Below are positions 52,105 to 64,000 of a DNA stretch of 64,000 nt, one piece after another. The DNA comes from Agarophyton chilense (taxonomy: Eukaryota > Rhodophyta > Florideophyceae > Gracilariales > Gracilariaceae). The notes under the pieces were generated by a model, which was given only the letters and a program-made list of their open reading frames with translations, had not been told where the DNA came from and did no database searches. Location: the NCBI GenBank assembly GCA_030374765.1, contig JARGXX010000001.1, forward strand, positions 434,001 to 498,000, written 5' to 3'. How positions within the stretch are numbered: position 1 is the first letter of the stretch; each line of letters starts with the position of its first letter. A program made the position numbers and the translations under genes.

Positions 52105-52749
52105 ATGTCGCCTGAACCACAAGTTAATACTGTTAGCCACCGCAGGAGCACTAGAAGCCAGACGCAAGGAGTAATGACTCCCCTGGACGACCCTGAAAGT
52201 ATTCGCCGAGAACCCACGGTAGCAGCGCGTTTACGAGGAAACCTCATCAAGGGATTACTACTTTCCATTCCGACACATGTCCGTAATTACCACACAGAAA
52301 CCCCACAATACTCCTTCCGACGGCTCGTCACCTACGCCGAAGGTTATGGACAAACCTACAGGACATCCAGGCGCAATGCTGATATATCCAGAGGGCACGC
52401 AACTCCATTGCCTAAACCAAAAACAAAGCCCATTTGGTCAGCTCCAAGGAATCGGAAATGGATTCATCACTTCATTATGCCGAGTCGGGAGATATCCTCG
52501 CGGTTACTTTCAGTGCCCCTTCGTCTGGGACCCCACCATATACCTCTCAGGGAGCTACAGCGACCACCGGACCTCCCACACCCAAGTATTCTCCCTTTCC
52601 GCCCCGAAAAGACGTTTTTGTTCGCTCACCAAGGTCTTTCTTCCTCTGCCTCTCCATGGTCCAACCCTGTGGCTGCACGGGGTATCCGCACGAGTTATCT
52701 GCCTGAGGACGCACGTAAACATCTCCTAGCCTTAAGGGAAGAAAATTAG
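52105..52749 (+). pseudogene. Element 3 gag, shortened
   Basis: The frame from ATG 52105 (MSPEPQVNTVSHRR) includes AARLRGNLIKGLLLSI, then FRRLVTYAEGYGQTYR, which corresponds to the late capsid core of element 1 gag (VRNYLATNRKVDYNGLA). The earlier capsid core is missing, so an internal deletion joins the N-terminal and C-terminal parts. Other frames at 52277-52729 look Pro-rich and frameshifted. No CCHC knuckle was identified. Confidence 0.6.
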
Positions 52750-52997
52750 ATGGTGTAAAGATCCGAAGGAATGTTTAACAGGACACAGTCACGAGCCACA
52801 GGGGCACCTGGAAGCTCCGGCTATGCCACCCCTCCGGATACCTCAATGAAAGCCCCACAGGTCCATGCCATTGTAGACCCTATGGACGACCCCGAAGAAG
52901 AACCCCATCCTCAGGAAGAAACGGAAACCCCATCAGAAAACTCTTACAGGGTTGATGCGAGGCAAATCCTCCCTCTTTAAGTCCATGCCCCAACCAA

Positions 52998-55769
52998 TTG
53001 AATGGTCAGGAGGCAAGGAGCTCCTCAACTCCCAATAACAACCACAATCATGGGACAACTCAGAATGGACCAGAATTGGAAGAAAGTAACGACCCTGTCT
53101 GTATCCTCAGGAAGGAGAATTATAAAGTTGGAGTAGCCATGGGACTACGTTCTAACAGCTCCCGAGTGGCAACAGCAGTATTGGACACAGGCATTGGTCC
53201 CAATTTGGTCCATTTCAAGCTTCTGCCATTTGGTTTACAAGATTTCGTTCAGGCATGGAAGAACCCCAGGACTACCGATGCATCACGTAGACCAATGGAC
53301 ATTAAAGGGATAGTACCACTTTACATGCACATAAAACGGTTCAAAGTCCGCACGTAGTTCTTTGTTTGTCCTAACTTGGGCGCTGACGCAATCCTAGGGA
53401 CATCCTTCATCGATCGATACATTAGGGCGATTTATCCAGGCCTTAGGAAAGTCGTGTTCTATCGCGCACCTTCCATCTCCATGATTGGTTTTGCCCCAGG
53501 GCCAGAAGCTAACCTCAAACGAACAACTATTTACGAAGATACTAAGTCCAATAAAGTTCTCTTATCGAAAGCCACAACGATACCTTCGACGACCCAGATC
53601 ACCGTATCGGTTCATTCCCAGTCCTCAGGTCTCGTGGCAATACAAAACCACCCGAAAACGGTTCTGAAGAACCTCACCTTGATGGCCAATGGAGTAACGG
53701 ACATCCGCACCAACAGAGCCTTCTTAGTCGCGGTCAGCAACTTCCGAGATAGGCCCGTACCGGTACCTGAAGGTACAGTGATTGGCATCACTCTACCTGC
53801 CCCTGTGGCCGTTATGGAGGCCCAAGTGGATAACTTATCAACTACAACTCCCGACGAGGACGTCGAATCTTGGGAGGGGACAGTCGCTATCGGCGCAAAA
53901 TTAGGGTCCTATAGGCCCCAGGTAATAACTCTCCTCAGGAAATACCAGACCATGTGGTCAGGTAGATTGGAAAAAATCAGGGATACTACACACCGCATTG
54001 ACCCTCAAGATGATGCGAGACCACAGTTCCAGCACCCATACCGAACAGGCCTGAAGGGTAGGGAAATTGTCGCCGACCAGATGGACAAAATGTGCAAAGC
54101 TCACGTCATAGAGCCGGCGCCTCCTAACCAATCCGAATGGGCAAGTTCTCTTGTCCTTGAGGCTAAGAAGGATGGCTCTGTCAGGTTCTGTGTCGACTAC
54201 AGGAAGCTTAACGCAGTAACCAAGAGGGACTCATACCCGATACCCCGTATGGACGACTGCCTAGATTTCTTAGGTGAAGGAGCCGTATTCACAACACTGG
54301 ACGCTAACTCCGGATATTTGCAAATCCCTATTGCTGAGGATGCGAGAACGCTTACATCCTTCACCACCCAGCAAGGCCTGTTCAGATTTACTCGTATGCC
54401 CTTTGGTTGAAAGGATGCGCCAGCGACCTTCCAACGGGTAATGGACATCATACTGTCCATAGTAAAATGGAAATTAGCCCTGGTTTATTTAGATGACGTA
54501 ATAATCTTCTCACGAACCGTGAAGGAACACCTTCACCACGTGAGGACGGTGCTAACAATTCTACAGGACGCTGGAGTAACACTGAAACTCCGCAAATGCG
54601 CCTTCTTCCAGGCCTCAGTGGACTATCTCGGTCACGTCGTCTTCCCGGGAAAGTGAAAGGTAGACACACGGACCACAAATGCGATCCGCCAGGCTAAACC
54701 TCCCAGAACCCACACGGAACTACGATGCTTCGTGGGTTTGTGCAATGTTTACCGACGTTTCGTTTAAGGGTTTGCTAAAATCTCAGCCCCTCTCAACGCA
54801 ATGCTGAAGAAGGGAACATCTTCGGCGTTTGAGGCCCTTTCCGACGACCAGTACGAAGCATTTCAGACCCAAAAAAACAAATTGCTGAACCCACCTATAC
54901 TGGCTTTACCAAAACCCAATTTGCTCCTCGTCCTGGACACAGACGCCTCTGATGTACAAGTTGGTTGTGCACTGCTACAGGAACAGGAGTCACCGAAGGA
55001 CCATCGACCTATTGGATACTGGAGCAGAAAGCTCACCAGCGCGGAGCGAAACTACAGTACGACCGAAAAGGAATGTCTAGCCATCGTATGGTCTATATTG
55101 ACACTCCGACCATACCTTGAGAGAAATAGGTTCACCAGTAGGACAGACCACGACTCAATCCGCTGGTTACCCAATATGACCGATGCATCAAGTCGCCTCG
55201 CTCGTTGGCGCCTTAGGCTGTCAGAATACGACTATTATATAACCTATAGGCCAGGCATCAAGCTCCTGGCAGCAGATGCCCTATCGCAAATCATAAACGA
55301 CGGAACTGACGACACTCCATTGGATGATCTAATTACTACCTCGTTTACAGACGATGGACCTCAAGATAATATGGAAACGGATTAACTTATGGGTAAGGTC
55401 TATTCGGAAGATCCTGAGGTAAGGTAGAACGAAGTATCCCTATTGGTCTGGGAGACGGTTCCGCCCATCTCGGCACCACCCCAGGTTAACGCGATAGCCC
55501 CGGAAGAAAAAGAGCTCCTACCTATAACTATTGAGTACCTCCTACAGGCGCAAGTCGAATACGAGTACTGCAAGGAAACAGCCCAATGGGTAGGAACCCC
55601 TGGATGCCTGTTCGACTATGACCGATTTGGACTACTATGTCGCCGCTCAGCGCTGGATGGCGCACTCCAACGGGTAATACCATCTTCGCTAAGGGCGCAA
55701 TTCCTTTACCTCGCCCATTTCCCTCGCTTGGCTGGTCACCTGGAGGCCGACGAATGTACCAGACCCTAA
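52998..55769 (+). pseudogene. Element 3 protease, reverse transcriptase and RNase H
   Basis: Protease has LDTGIGPN; an in-frame TAG (53355-53357) follows, then ILGTSFIDRY. RT carries FCVDYRKLNAVT, LDANSGYLQIP, MPFG then a TGA (54408-54410), APATFQRVMDIIL and YLDD (54486-54497). Further stops are at 54654 and near 54766. RNase H is fairly clean (54801-55385; LDTDASDVQVGCALL, YSTTEKECLAIVWSI, RTDHDSIRWL). The frame then continues to the integrase zinc region (55443-55769), where it is lost by a one-base change at GHLEADECT (expected GHPGG-type). All these pieces share one frame until that point. Confidence 0.88.
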
Positions 55770-57126
55770 AGAAATTCTTCTATTAGCCACTAATGGCGCA
55801 GGACCGATGGCAAACCGCACCGAATGCACTTCGTGCTCACAAATCCGAGGATCTCGCGCCAAACACCAGGCCAAATTAAAGCTCTTCCCCGCCGCAGGCC
55901 CGATGGAATTTGTCGCAATGGATATACTTGGGCCTTTGCCAAAGTCGTCCCATGGAAAACGATTTGTCATGGTCATAACGGATAGGTATACCAAGCTTAC
56001 CCGAGCCCTACCCTTAGGGAAGACAACAGCAACGGATGTCGCCATGGCCTTGTTCTCCTACTGGGTATGTCCATAGGGCATGCCACTCTACTTCCTTACG
56101 GGTAACGGCATCTAGTTTGTATCCAAATTCTTCTCCCATGTTTTTGTTACCTTAAGTATCAAACATGTGACCACCACGGCGTACCAACCGCAAACCGATA
56201 GCCAAGCCCAACGCTTCAACCGCACCCTTCTGGACCGATTGGCGCACTACGTTTTGGAGCACCAATTGGACTGGGACGACTACGGTGAGCCACTGGTTTA
56301 TGCCTACAACATGCAGGGGCACGCTTCCACGGGGACAACGCCTTTCGACTCAACGCTAACGAGAGAGCCGCCATCGATAGCTGTTGACCTTCAGGAGTGC
56401 ATCATAACCCAGGAAATAACGGAAGGGATAACCCCGACCCAGGCGAAACGCTACTCGCGCCGACGCATCGACCGCATTATCCAATCGGCCAAAACTGTAC
56501 TGACCAAAGCTCAACGGCGTTACAAGGTCAATTTTGACAAGGCCGTTTGGAACACACCGACTTTTGGGAAAGGGGAACTTGTTTACCTGGACCAGCCACC
56601 AAAGGACAGTGGGGAACTCGAGAACAATACTCGGAAGCTCTTACCTCGCTCTACGGGACCATACAAAGTCCTTAAGGCCAATCAACATACTATTACGTTA
56701 CTAATTGACGGCCTACAGGACACCGTGTCTATCGACCGCGTGACACGAGCTTCCAGTTCCTCCGGACCACAAAAGTCCCAGTCCCTTGGCCCAACGGAAC
56801 CACTACGACCCCAGGTCGACTTTCATGTCTACACACCCCCTAAGGCAGTAGTTCCCGCAGACCCGACTAGCCCCATGGGCCCGATGGTCAATTCCAACGA
56901 CGACGACGCATCTCTTCCAACCGACTGCCTTGGATTTGACCCTCTAGACTACACTCTCCTGCCGGAGAATGAATACCAACCGGAGTACGTGATTGAACGC
57001 ATCATCTCGGCCGGTCGGGGAGAAGATGGAACTATGCGCTACTGCGTCTGTTGGTTCGGCTACACACCTGAGGAAGACACTTGGCAAGAGCCTCAAACCA
57101 TTCCGGCTAATTTTATCGCCCGCTAA
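55770..57126 (+). pseudogene. Element 3 integrase with chromodomain
   Basis: The DDE core starts with VAMDILGPLP, but the second acid is replaced (FLTGNGI instead of a TDNG-type motif) and the third too (SQAQRFN instead of GQVERFN), so the enzyme would be inactive even without the two stops near 56076 and 56115. The C-terminal GPY/F-like stretch (LPRSTGPYKVL) and a well-kept chromodomain (56973-57123; VIERIISAGRGEDGTMRYCV, then WFGYTPEEDTWQEP) end the ORF. The chromodomain has no stop, unlike element 1. Confidence 0.88.
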
Positions 57127-57429
57127 TGGCGCAGAATCAGGCGCGCGGAGCGCGGCCTTGTAGAGAGGACAATAATTGGTCCGAATAATTCCAAAACGCC
57201 TGCCAAACCGCCTCCCGACACTACGGTTCGCTGGAGCACGACGGTTCGTCGTAGCTCCCGCATTAGGGAACAAGGTCATTCCTTTGGAGACACCTGAGAA
57301 AGACTCAAGACGCTCTCAATATTGGATGCCGTCCCGGGGCACGTACGTTTGAGATACAAGAACGACCTTGGGAAAGCACAAGCATTGATTTATTTGACTA
57401 CCTAACAGAAGTATAACAGCCCTGACCAT
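57127..57429. other. Spacer between pol and antisense relic of element 3
   Basis: No supported coding sequence. It takes the same position as the repeat-bearing convergent spacer of element 2. Confidence 0.4.
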
Positions 57430-58600
57430 GACCTAAAGGTTCGCGGAAGCGCTCGGAACACCAACAGTACTCACTGGGGCGGCGCAGGAGTAACTTCGTC
57501 ATCCTCATTGGAACCTGCAGGAGTGAAACCGGGACTAGAGTCACCTCTGGAGCCTATTGTAGCAACTGGACCGGCACCAGCAAGCCGAGCACCCGAGCAC
57601 GCTTCTTCGGCGGATATTCACCTAAGGAACTATTTCCACCATCGGAAGCCTCCCCGTCACTCAAAGTTAGACCATACCGGGCATCCAAGTCGGCAGTAAC
57701 CCTCTGGAACATCACTTGGGCATTCTGCTACAGGATGTTGAGCATAGCGGTCTTCAGATCCTGACCATGTTGAACAACCGCGGCGTAGCGCACCGAGCAG
57801 CGCGCCGAGGAGTAAACTACTCTCAGGACTGTAACAATGTCCATCGAGGCAGTAATACCAACGGGACGGCAGAATGGCATGATGCACTGCCCGCGGATTT
57901 CGTCCGATGGTATGTTCATAGCGGTCCGCTCGGTGCTCATAAGCTACTTGGTATCCAGAGGAGCTCTCCGCTTGGTTGTTCGAAGCCATGACGCTGCTGC
58001 CCACAGGCTGGTTCGCCGGGAAATGGATAGGAAAATCGACGGGAGAGACAAAGTCCGGAGAGAGAGTGCCCTATCCGACGGGCTTATAAGGCGATGGCGG
58101 CATCACGCCCCACCAACGGAGGAATACCGCGACGGGAAGGAAGGAGGATGAAGCCAAATCGGGCAGGATGACCGACGTGACCCCTAATGGACGAAGCGCG
58201 CACCGTGGTTCACGGCGGACGACGCGCGTAGGGTCGCTAAAGGAATACCGAAGGATAAGGAAAGCGGATAGGACCCCCCCAGTGCGCGTGCAGTACCTTA
58301 GGTGAACTAATTGGCAACCTGTCGCCAAGGGTAAGCTCTTACTCCCTGGTTTCCTCGAGGATGATGGCGATGCGAGGCCCCGGCGCGCCCACTGGGAACG
58401 AGAGCAACTAACCCCCAGAATTGGTCGTAAGACGCCGACATGTCGGTCACGGCACCGCTCGTGTCCGGTTCATTAGAACGCCGAGGATCGCGACGTTTCG
58501 ACCCCGGAGGGAAGATTGGAGGTACACCCATATGTCCAATTAGTATCAGACCCCCAAGAAGGTATGAGGCAATTTGGAATTCGCCGTGACGGCCGAATCC
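57430..58600 (-). pseudogene. Element 3 antisense ORF relic
   Basis: Minus-strand frames between chromodomain and 3' LTR, broken by many stops. The conserved coil is at ~57670-57870 (ITASMDIVTVLRVVYSSARC, then YAAVVQHGQDLKTAMLNI and QVMFQRVTADLDARYG), alignable with the coil of element 5 (QVGMYQAVTHHVSDLG) and element 1. An acidic Ser/Asp-rich stretch follows (LTLSDGEASDGG). N-terminal domains are too damaged to recognise. It is the oldest-looking copy of the antisense family here. Confidence 0.45.
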
Positions 58601-58601
58601 T

Positions 58602-58614
58602 AAAGAGGGAGATA
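58602..58614 (+). other. Polypurine tract of element 3
   Basis: AAAGAGGGAGATA directly precedes the LTR start TGTGAAGG. Confidence 0.65.
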
Positions 58615-59061
58615 TGTGAAGGAGCGATGACAATGGTTGAGCTCTGTAAGCCGCCGGGCCGTGAGGTATCTCACAGGCGACACGTGGACGGGTCGACCTC
58701 AGGTGGACTCATGTAGATTATTAATTTATTTTAATTAGTGCAATAGATTAGCATTACAGTGCCAGGGAGATCCCAGCGCCTCGACAGTACTATTTACTTG
58801 GCTCTAGTGACGTCTCTCCCTTAGAGTACGGTAGGCACCATTAGGATACTAAATAACCCCCTTTGGTATATTAGTTCCACCCTTTGGTCTTCAAGCCATG
58901 GTTTCCGTAGCTCCAACCTGTAGGACTACGCAGTTAACTTCAGCCCATTGCACCAAGTACTCTGGGAGTGCCGCCGTCAAGGATTCGAACCTTACGACCC
59001 GCACTACCACGCTACCACCGGTCGAGACCCGCACGCTGACCCAACCCGTCATTGCGTTACA
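58615..59061 (+). repeat. 3' LTR of element 3
   Basis: 447 bp, TGTGA start and TTACA end. On the minus strand it contains a perfect B-box (58981-58991) and an A-box-like stretch, as in the solo LTR at 34259-34702. Confidence 0.88.
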
Positions 59062-60345
59062 GGCTCCTTGGGTTGTCGTACGGTCTTTAGTTTTCTTTAG
59101 GTCTTGCGATTGAACGCTTCCCGTACCACTTGGTGAATCCGACTTCTGTTCTGCGGGTCCCGAGCCAACGGCTGGGTCGACGATCGTGCCACCTTTCCTA
59201 GGGTCTATAGAGACCCCGTTTACCGACACGGTGTTTTCGAGTCCATCCATTCGAACCGTATCGGTGTGCTCATTCGCTAGGATTACCTCATATGGCCCTG
59301 GAGATTTAGGGAGTTGCTTCGATTTGATATCAGTATCGACACGAATATCATCTCTTTCCTCGGATAGTGTCGGTCTCGATCCACTGGGAGGGATATCAAT
59401 AAGGAAATATTCCCCGGTTTCCACCGTGGTGGTCCTCTTCCCCTCTTGGTTGTAGTAAGCTTTATATCGCTTTGGGCCTACTGTCAATTTGGCATTGGCT
59501 TTCTTCAAGGTTTTTGTGAGTTTTTTGAGTATATTCTTCTTGACCTGAGCGGAGGTAAGTGTACCAGCTGCTCGGTATTTCTCGGGTCGTGGTTGAAGGA
59601 CAATACCATGAGGTGTACGTGAGAGGACCAGGTCGAAGGGAGTAGTCTGCGTAGATCGGTGTACCTGAAGGTTATAGGCATATGTTAGGGGCTGTACATA
59701 ATCGGCCCATCCAGTTTGGTAGTCTTCTACATAGTGTCGTAATCTGGCCACGAGTGTTTTGTTGAATTGTTCCACTCGGCCGTTCGTCTGCGGATGGTAC
59801 GCTGTAGTGAAGTAATGTTTAAAGCCAAACATGGTACATATTGCTCCAAAAACTTCGATGCCAAGTTCGAACCATTGTCGGTGAGTAGGTACATTGGGGA
59901 ACCGTACGGGTATACCCAATTCTTTAGGAAGGCTCTTACCAACACACTCGAGTTTTTGCTCTTCAGAGGTATGACCCTTCTGAGTTTGAAGAACCGATCT
60001 ATGATGACCACCACGAATCGGTAACCCTTTGACGTTTTTGGCAGTAGGCCCAGGATGTTGATCGCGACAATTTAAAATGACCCAGACGCGGGGAAAAGCT
60101 TCAGGCACTTCCTTTGTTTTCGTAAACCACCTCGTGTCTTTACAAACGAAGCGCATCGAGCCACATAGGTGCAAACATCGTGCGTTATTTGGGACCAGTA
60201 GAAGTGTTTCTTCAAGTTATATTATAAAAATGTGGCTCCTGGATGACCTTCCATTTTTGGGTAATGACCTCAATATAACACCGTCAGGCGTAGAGTCTTT
60301 GGTACCACTGTCTGGTGTGCTCCGTTTAAGGTAGAATGACGCACC
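59062..60345 (-). pseudogene. Element 4 integrase
   Basis: The zinc module has HYPKMEGHPGA and then RCASF where element 1 has QCESC, so one zinc-binding Cys is lost. The core reads VVVIIDRFFKL and LLTDNGSNLA, then shifts frame and gives YHPQTNGRVEQFN with the catalytic Glu. The C-terminal region (LPKSPGPYEVI) runs into the end of the element 3 LTR; the open frame continues artificially to 58891 inside that LTR. No chromodomain remains. Compared with element 1 it is similar along the entire length. Confidence 0.85.
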
Positions 60346-60485
60346 AGGTAACCTTCATGGTCTTATTTGAACTGCGATCCTTTGATGCCAATTTAGTTGC
60401 TCAATGGCGTGCAGTTCATACGTGTAGCTTGCGCTCGCAAGAGGTCCTCTCCGGTTAGGGGAGTGTCCTCCCCGTCTTCGATATA

Positions 60486-62052
60486 TCATACCATTTGGAG
60501 TGATTTCTCTCTCCGTCCTTCTTCACCATGCCATAGTCCTTTTTGTTCGTCCTGACCATACGCTTGTGCCAGCTGAATCTTGAGACATGGTATATCATCT
60601 TCTACCGGTCCGTTGTCCATCACATCCGTATTTTTTCGGGACATCGCATTGCCGATGTTGTGTTTTATACCAGGGCGGTATTCAAATTCATAGTCAAACT
60701 CCGAGAGTCGGAGCCTCCATCGAGCTAACCGACCGCAGCCGTCTTCCAGACCCAATATCCACCATAAGGCTTCATGATCCGTTTGTACAGTAAAACGAGC
60801 ATCATAAAGGTAAAGTCGCAGCATCAACATGCTCCATACCACGGCAAGGCATTCCTTTTCCGTGACGGAGTAGTTTTGTTTCGTCTGTGTAAGCGATCGG
60901 CTCCAGTAATCAAATGGTGCTTTTGATTCATCGTACTGCTTCTGTATTAGACAGCAACCAATTTGGGTGTACGAGGCATCATTGTCCAATGTGTAGGGCT
61001 TTCCCGCCTTCAGTAATGCCAATATAGAAGGTGAAATCAGAGCCGCTTTCAAAGGATGGAAGGCGTCCAGTTTGTCGTATTCTAGATGCACAAACCTTTC
61101 TGGTTGACCTTTTTGGAGACGTCGGTTTAGAGGGGCTACTATCCTTGCAAAGCCTTTGATAAACCTGCAGTAGACGTTGCTCAAACCTATGAAGGAGCTT
61201 ATATCCGTTTGGGTTCTCAGGATTTTCGCTTCTTGTACCGCTCTGAGTTTTCGTTTTGCTACTTGACGTTTTCCTGGGCTGATTGGGTGCCCTAGATACT
61301 CCACCTTCTGGTCGAAGAACATACACCTCCTTAACTTCAGAGTTCCTTCCCCCTTTCTCATAAGATCCAGTACGGTCTGAACGTGTTCGTGATACTCCTC
61401 CATGATTCTGGAGTACATCAACACGCCGTCTCTATACACCAATGCGGTTTTCCCCCGGAATTTTGACAGTATAACGTCAAGAACCGTTGGAAGGTTGCTG
61501 CCGCATTCTTTAAACCAAAAGGCATCCTCCGGAATCGTTATAGTAAAGCGTGACGTGTGAACGCGGTCTTATCTCTGTCCTCTTCGGGTATCTCTATTTG
61601 CCAATGGCCACTGTTGGCATCCAGTGTGGTGTATGTATATGCGTTCTCTAGGGAATCGATTCGTTCATTCATTCTTGGTATTGGATACGAGTCTCTTACC
61701 TTAATGGAATTCAACTTCGGATAATCGATACGGAATCACATTCAGATTTCTCCTTGTTTTTGTACAAGCACCACGGGGCTTGCCCGTTCTGCACTTGCAG
61801 GGTCAATCACACCTTCACGGAGCATCCTCTGCACCTCCTGTACTTCTACTTCACCGGCTTTTGGACCAGCCCGATACGGGTGCTATGAATAGGTTTGGCC
61901 TTCAGCGCGAAGTCTATGCAATGCTGGGTTGCTTTTATCGCACGCAGTCGTCCGGACCACATAGTTTCGAACGGCTCCCATAGTGAGAGTATCCTATTTC
62001 GGTTTCTTTCACCTTTAAGACCGACACTTACTTCTTCTCTTGGATCCTTCAC
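60486..62052 (-). pseudogene. Element 4 reverse transcriptase and RNase H
   Basis: The frame 61442-60486 contains the RT active site as YRDG (61425-61436) instead of YIDD in element 1, so the second catalytic Asp is lost. The connection block LGHPISPGKRQ, then RNase H (YTLDNDASYTQIGCC, YSVTEKECLAVVWSM, VQTDHEALWWIL) follow. The N-terminal RT part (61846-62052; FETMWSGRL, then IKATQHCIDF) is in another frame; the interval 61443-61845 contains further frames of the fingers and palm with several shifts. Confidence 0.85.
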
Positions 62053-62099
62053 CCTCTACACTTCCATGTTGGTGTTGCGCTTCTCTCTGGTTTCTGCGT

Positions 62100-62972
62100 T
62101 TTCCTTTACATTCTAGTTTTCATTCTCCCCCGCCTCCCCCTCATTATAGTTAACTTCCACGTGATCCCAAGATGGTTTCATTGTAAAGATGTCACCTGGA
62201 GACGGGAGCGCTAAGCCGATAACAGTATTTTTTGGGGAGCTTTAAAATGTCGTTTCTGAAGTTGCTGAGGTCTACCTTGAACGGTTTGTTCGGAATATTC
62301 TCGAAAATTGTACTTGCCATCAAGTTCGTGTGTTTATCCATTAACTTGCATGGTTCTGAGTGGATACCATACCTTGGCGCAAGTAAATGGCTTGTACTAC
62401 CATTTAGTGTAAATGTGAAATGGATACCCTGTGGGCTAATCGGACCTTATTGGATATTGTACCTTCTGATTATTTGGCAATCTCCCGTCTGGTGTTATGT
62501 TTCTGGGATCTTCGGCGCTTACAAAAAATGAAATGCGGGGTCAATTGTTGAAAAGAACCGTCTGGGATCTGGGATGAATATCTTGGATGTGGCGTTCGAT
62601 AAAAGATGACCCCAGAATGCATTCCCTTCCCAGTTGGTTGATGACGGTAAAGCAGGCCCTTACCTTGAGGTTTCTAATCATGACCGTGAAGGTAAGGTAA
62701 GCAGGGGCTAAAAGAGGTCTATTATTAGCATCCACGAGTGGGTTCTGCAATGTGCACGGCTGTATCCTGTCCAAAACCGTTGATGGTAATAGTCGGGCAT
62801 TCATGAAATTGGGTGCCGCTCCTGTATCCAGGACGGAAATACATGGAACCAAATGGTTAGTAGTAAACTCATCGGTGATCTTAACCTTGTAGATACTGTG
62901 TTTGAGGTAGCATATAGTTACAGGATCATTCATAACCTCTTCCTCTCCAATGGCCAATGGGCATTCATCCAT
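62100..62972 (-). pseudogene. Element 4 protease and protease-RT linker
   Basis: The protease frame (62972-62541) has the catalytic motif as LDTGAAPN, the family form being LDTGAGPN, and ILGSSFIERH. The linker (62531-62110) reads IPNKPFKVDLSNFRNDIL and LPKNTVIGLALPSP, alignable with element 1. Frames are interrupted between them. Confidence 0.8.
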
Positions 62973-63028
62973 ATTTTAACCAGATGATATTGGAGGGCCT
63001 TTCGAATGGACCCGGTTGGGGGTGGCCT

Positions 63029-63990
63029 TCACTCCAACCGGTTGGCGTTTTCCGCCTCATAGACAGGCTCAGTTTCCTGAGTTCCGTCCGTGACCAAATT
63101 GACCTGTTGAGGTTCCATATTGGGCGCATTCGCGTTCCTTTCAGAGCGAGCCGCTGCGGGTTGGACACCGAAGACTTCCCGATGGTTTTGCTGTCGCACC
63201 TGTAGATGCATGGCTCGTGGTTGGGGAACCACGCTGCTACACTGCGTCGCGAAATGGTGGAGAGATAAACAAAACCAGCAAAGGAATTTGCCTGTCGCGA
63301 GGTCTCTTAAGGCCGTAGTGGTTGGTTTTGGTTGGAGCTTGTTAGAGAATGGTATTTCCGTCCTGGGTAAGTGTCGCCCACCACCTTGGTCAGCATATAG
63401 TACTGCAAAAATCTGGTGGGGTTGAGCGAATACCATAGTTGAAGGAGTCGACGGTGGTTCCGACGGTATCCCACCAGACACTGAACTCGACCTGTTGGAC
63501 CTGTGAAACGAATGTTCCCTGATCTGAGAGGTGTCGATCAGATGAAGCCCTTGCCCATAAAGTGCCTGTGCATTTGATCCGTCATCGGTCGTGGATGATC
63601 CTTCGATGCCGAAGACTGACCTTTTCGGTTTATCCCTTGTCATTTTCGGTGTGGGGGCCACTGTCCTTTCCCCATTTGTAGCGTATCTTCTAGGCCCTGC
63701 GCACAACGCGCCAGTGCGTTGTAATCCACCTTACCCTTTGTACCAAGGTAATTCCTTACCTGCGACCTCAATGGTTTGTCAATGTTATCAGCATACGTTG
63801 AATTCAACCTCGTGGTTGTAAAAACCCTACCGCATCGGGACGCCGTTGCCCAAAGCGAGCTTTCATAATCCAATTCAGTTTTTCCTGCTCGTGGACGGAG
63901 GTTGAGCAGCTCCGAGAAGGCCTCCTGGATCACCTCATCAGTAGCATAGGTTTCCAAGAGGAAGTTCACCACCTGTGGGTATGTAGTCAT
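63029..63990 (-). pseudogene. Element 4 gag
   Basis: The capsid core (63990-63640; YPQVVNFLLETYATDEVIQE, then VRNYLGTKGKVDYNALARCA) is nearly the same as in element 1. A second frame (63706-63029) holds the C-terminal part with a CCHC knuckle (CWFCLSLHHFATQC). A frameshift separates the two around 63650-63700. The start of gag lies beyond the window edge. Confidence 0.85.
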
Positions 63991-64000
63991 AATTTCCGCC

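Larger units (their letters stand above)
51455..59061 (+). mobile_element. Element 3: old Ty3/gypsy chromovirus
   Basis: LTRs at ~51455-51901 and 58615-59061 enclose a shortened gag, protease, RT, RNase H, integrase and chromodomain on the + strand, plus an antisense relic near the 3' LTR. The LTRs are clearly more diverged than those of elements 1 and 2, so it is older. The 5' boundary is set only by alignment and no convincing target duplication was found (GGTCG versus GGCTC). It abuts the truncated pol of element 4 at 59062. Catalytic residues of integrase are lost. Confidence 0.85.
59062..64000 (-). mobile_element. Element 4: truncated Ty3/gypsy chromovirus
   Basis: On the minus strand the window end holds, right to left, gag (63990-63029), protease (62972-62541), RT and RNase H (62052-60486) and integrase (60345-59062). 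The protein sequences are close to element 1, so they are one family. It is cut at 59062 by element 3, and its 5' LTR lies beyond the window. Frames are broken throughout. Confidence 0.88.

Noticed and set aside
58891-59061. C-terminal extension of the element 4 integrase ORF
   Set aside because: This part is the 3' LTR of element 3; the frame is open by chance.

Overview
The window is eukaryotic nuclear DNA. Four host genes read as single uninterrupted ORFs: LSm4, a C2H2 zinc-finger protein and two secreted Cys-rich repeat proteins. They sit among large nested blocks of Ty3/gypsy chromoviruses and DNA transposons. An intron-poor gene set surrounded by LTR-element blocks fits a florideophyte red alga such as Chondrus; that assignment is inference from style, not from a marker gene.

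Layout. 1-3.9 kb: LSM4 and the first Cys-rich repeat gene. 4.6-30.2 kb: a piggyBac-type transposase relic split by two chromoviruses. Element 1 (4684-18157, + strand) has a perfect GAAGG target duplication and is itself interrupted by a CACTA/Plavaka-like DNA transposon (9159-12835, CTG duplication, 17-bp terminal inverted repeats). Element 2 (18327-29103, - strand) is nearly complete. 30.2-38.4 kb: a possible copia-type gag relic, fragments of two further chromoviruses and a doubled LTR. 38.4-51.4 kb: the zinc-finger gene, the second Cys-rich gene, and relics of a Harbinger-type transposase and a YqaJ-like nuclease. 51.4-64 kb: element 3 (+), abutting element 4 (-), which runs off the window.

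The most unusual point is that the chromoviruses carry an antisense reading frame between the chromodomain end of pol and the 3' LTR. In element 2 it is 561 codons in one frame, tail-to-tail with pol. Related degenerate antisense proteins can be read in elements 1, 3 and 5 and in an orphan fragment at 32.5-34.1 kb. Between element 5 and the orphan fragment the protein similarity is visible by eye. Antisense ORFs at this position are known in some plant Ty3/gypsy lineages; I do not recognise this protein family.

Other notable features are a tRNA-like A-box/B-box pair lying antisense inside the LTRs of the element 3 family, a shared atypical primer-binding site (TGGTCTCYC) in three elements, a +1 gag/pol overlap in element 2, and the 8-cysteine, ~60-residue modules of the two secreted proteins. 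One of these genes holds almost identical 186-bp units and the other holds diverged units. All LTR elements look inactive (stops, frameshifts or lost catalytic residues), though element 2 is damaged by nonsense substitutions with almost no indels.
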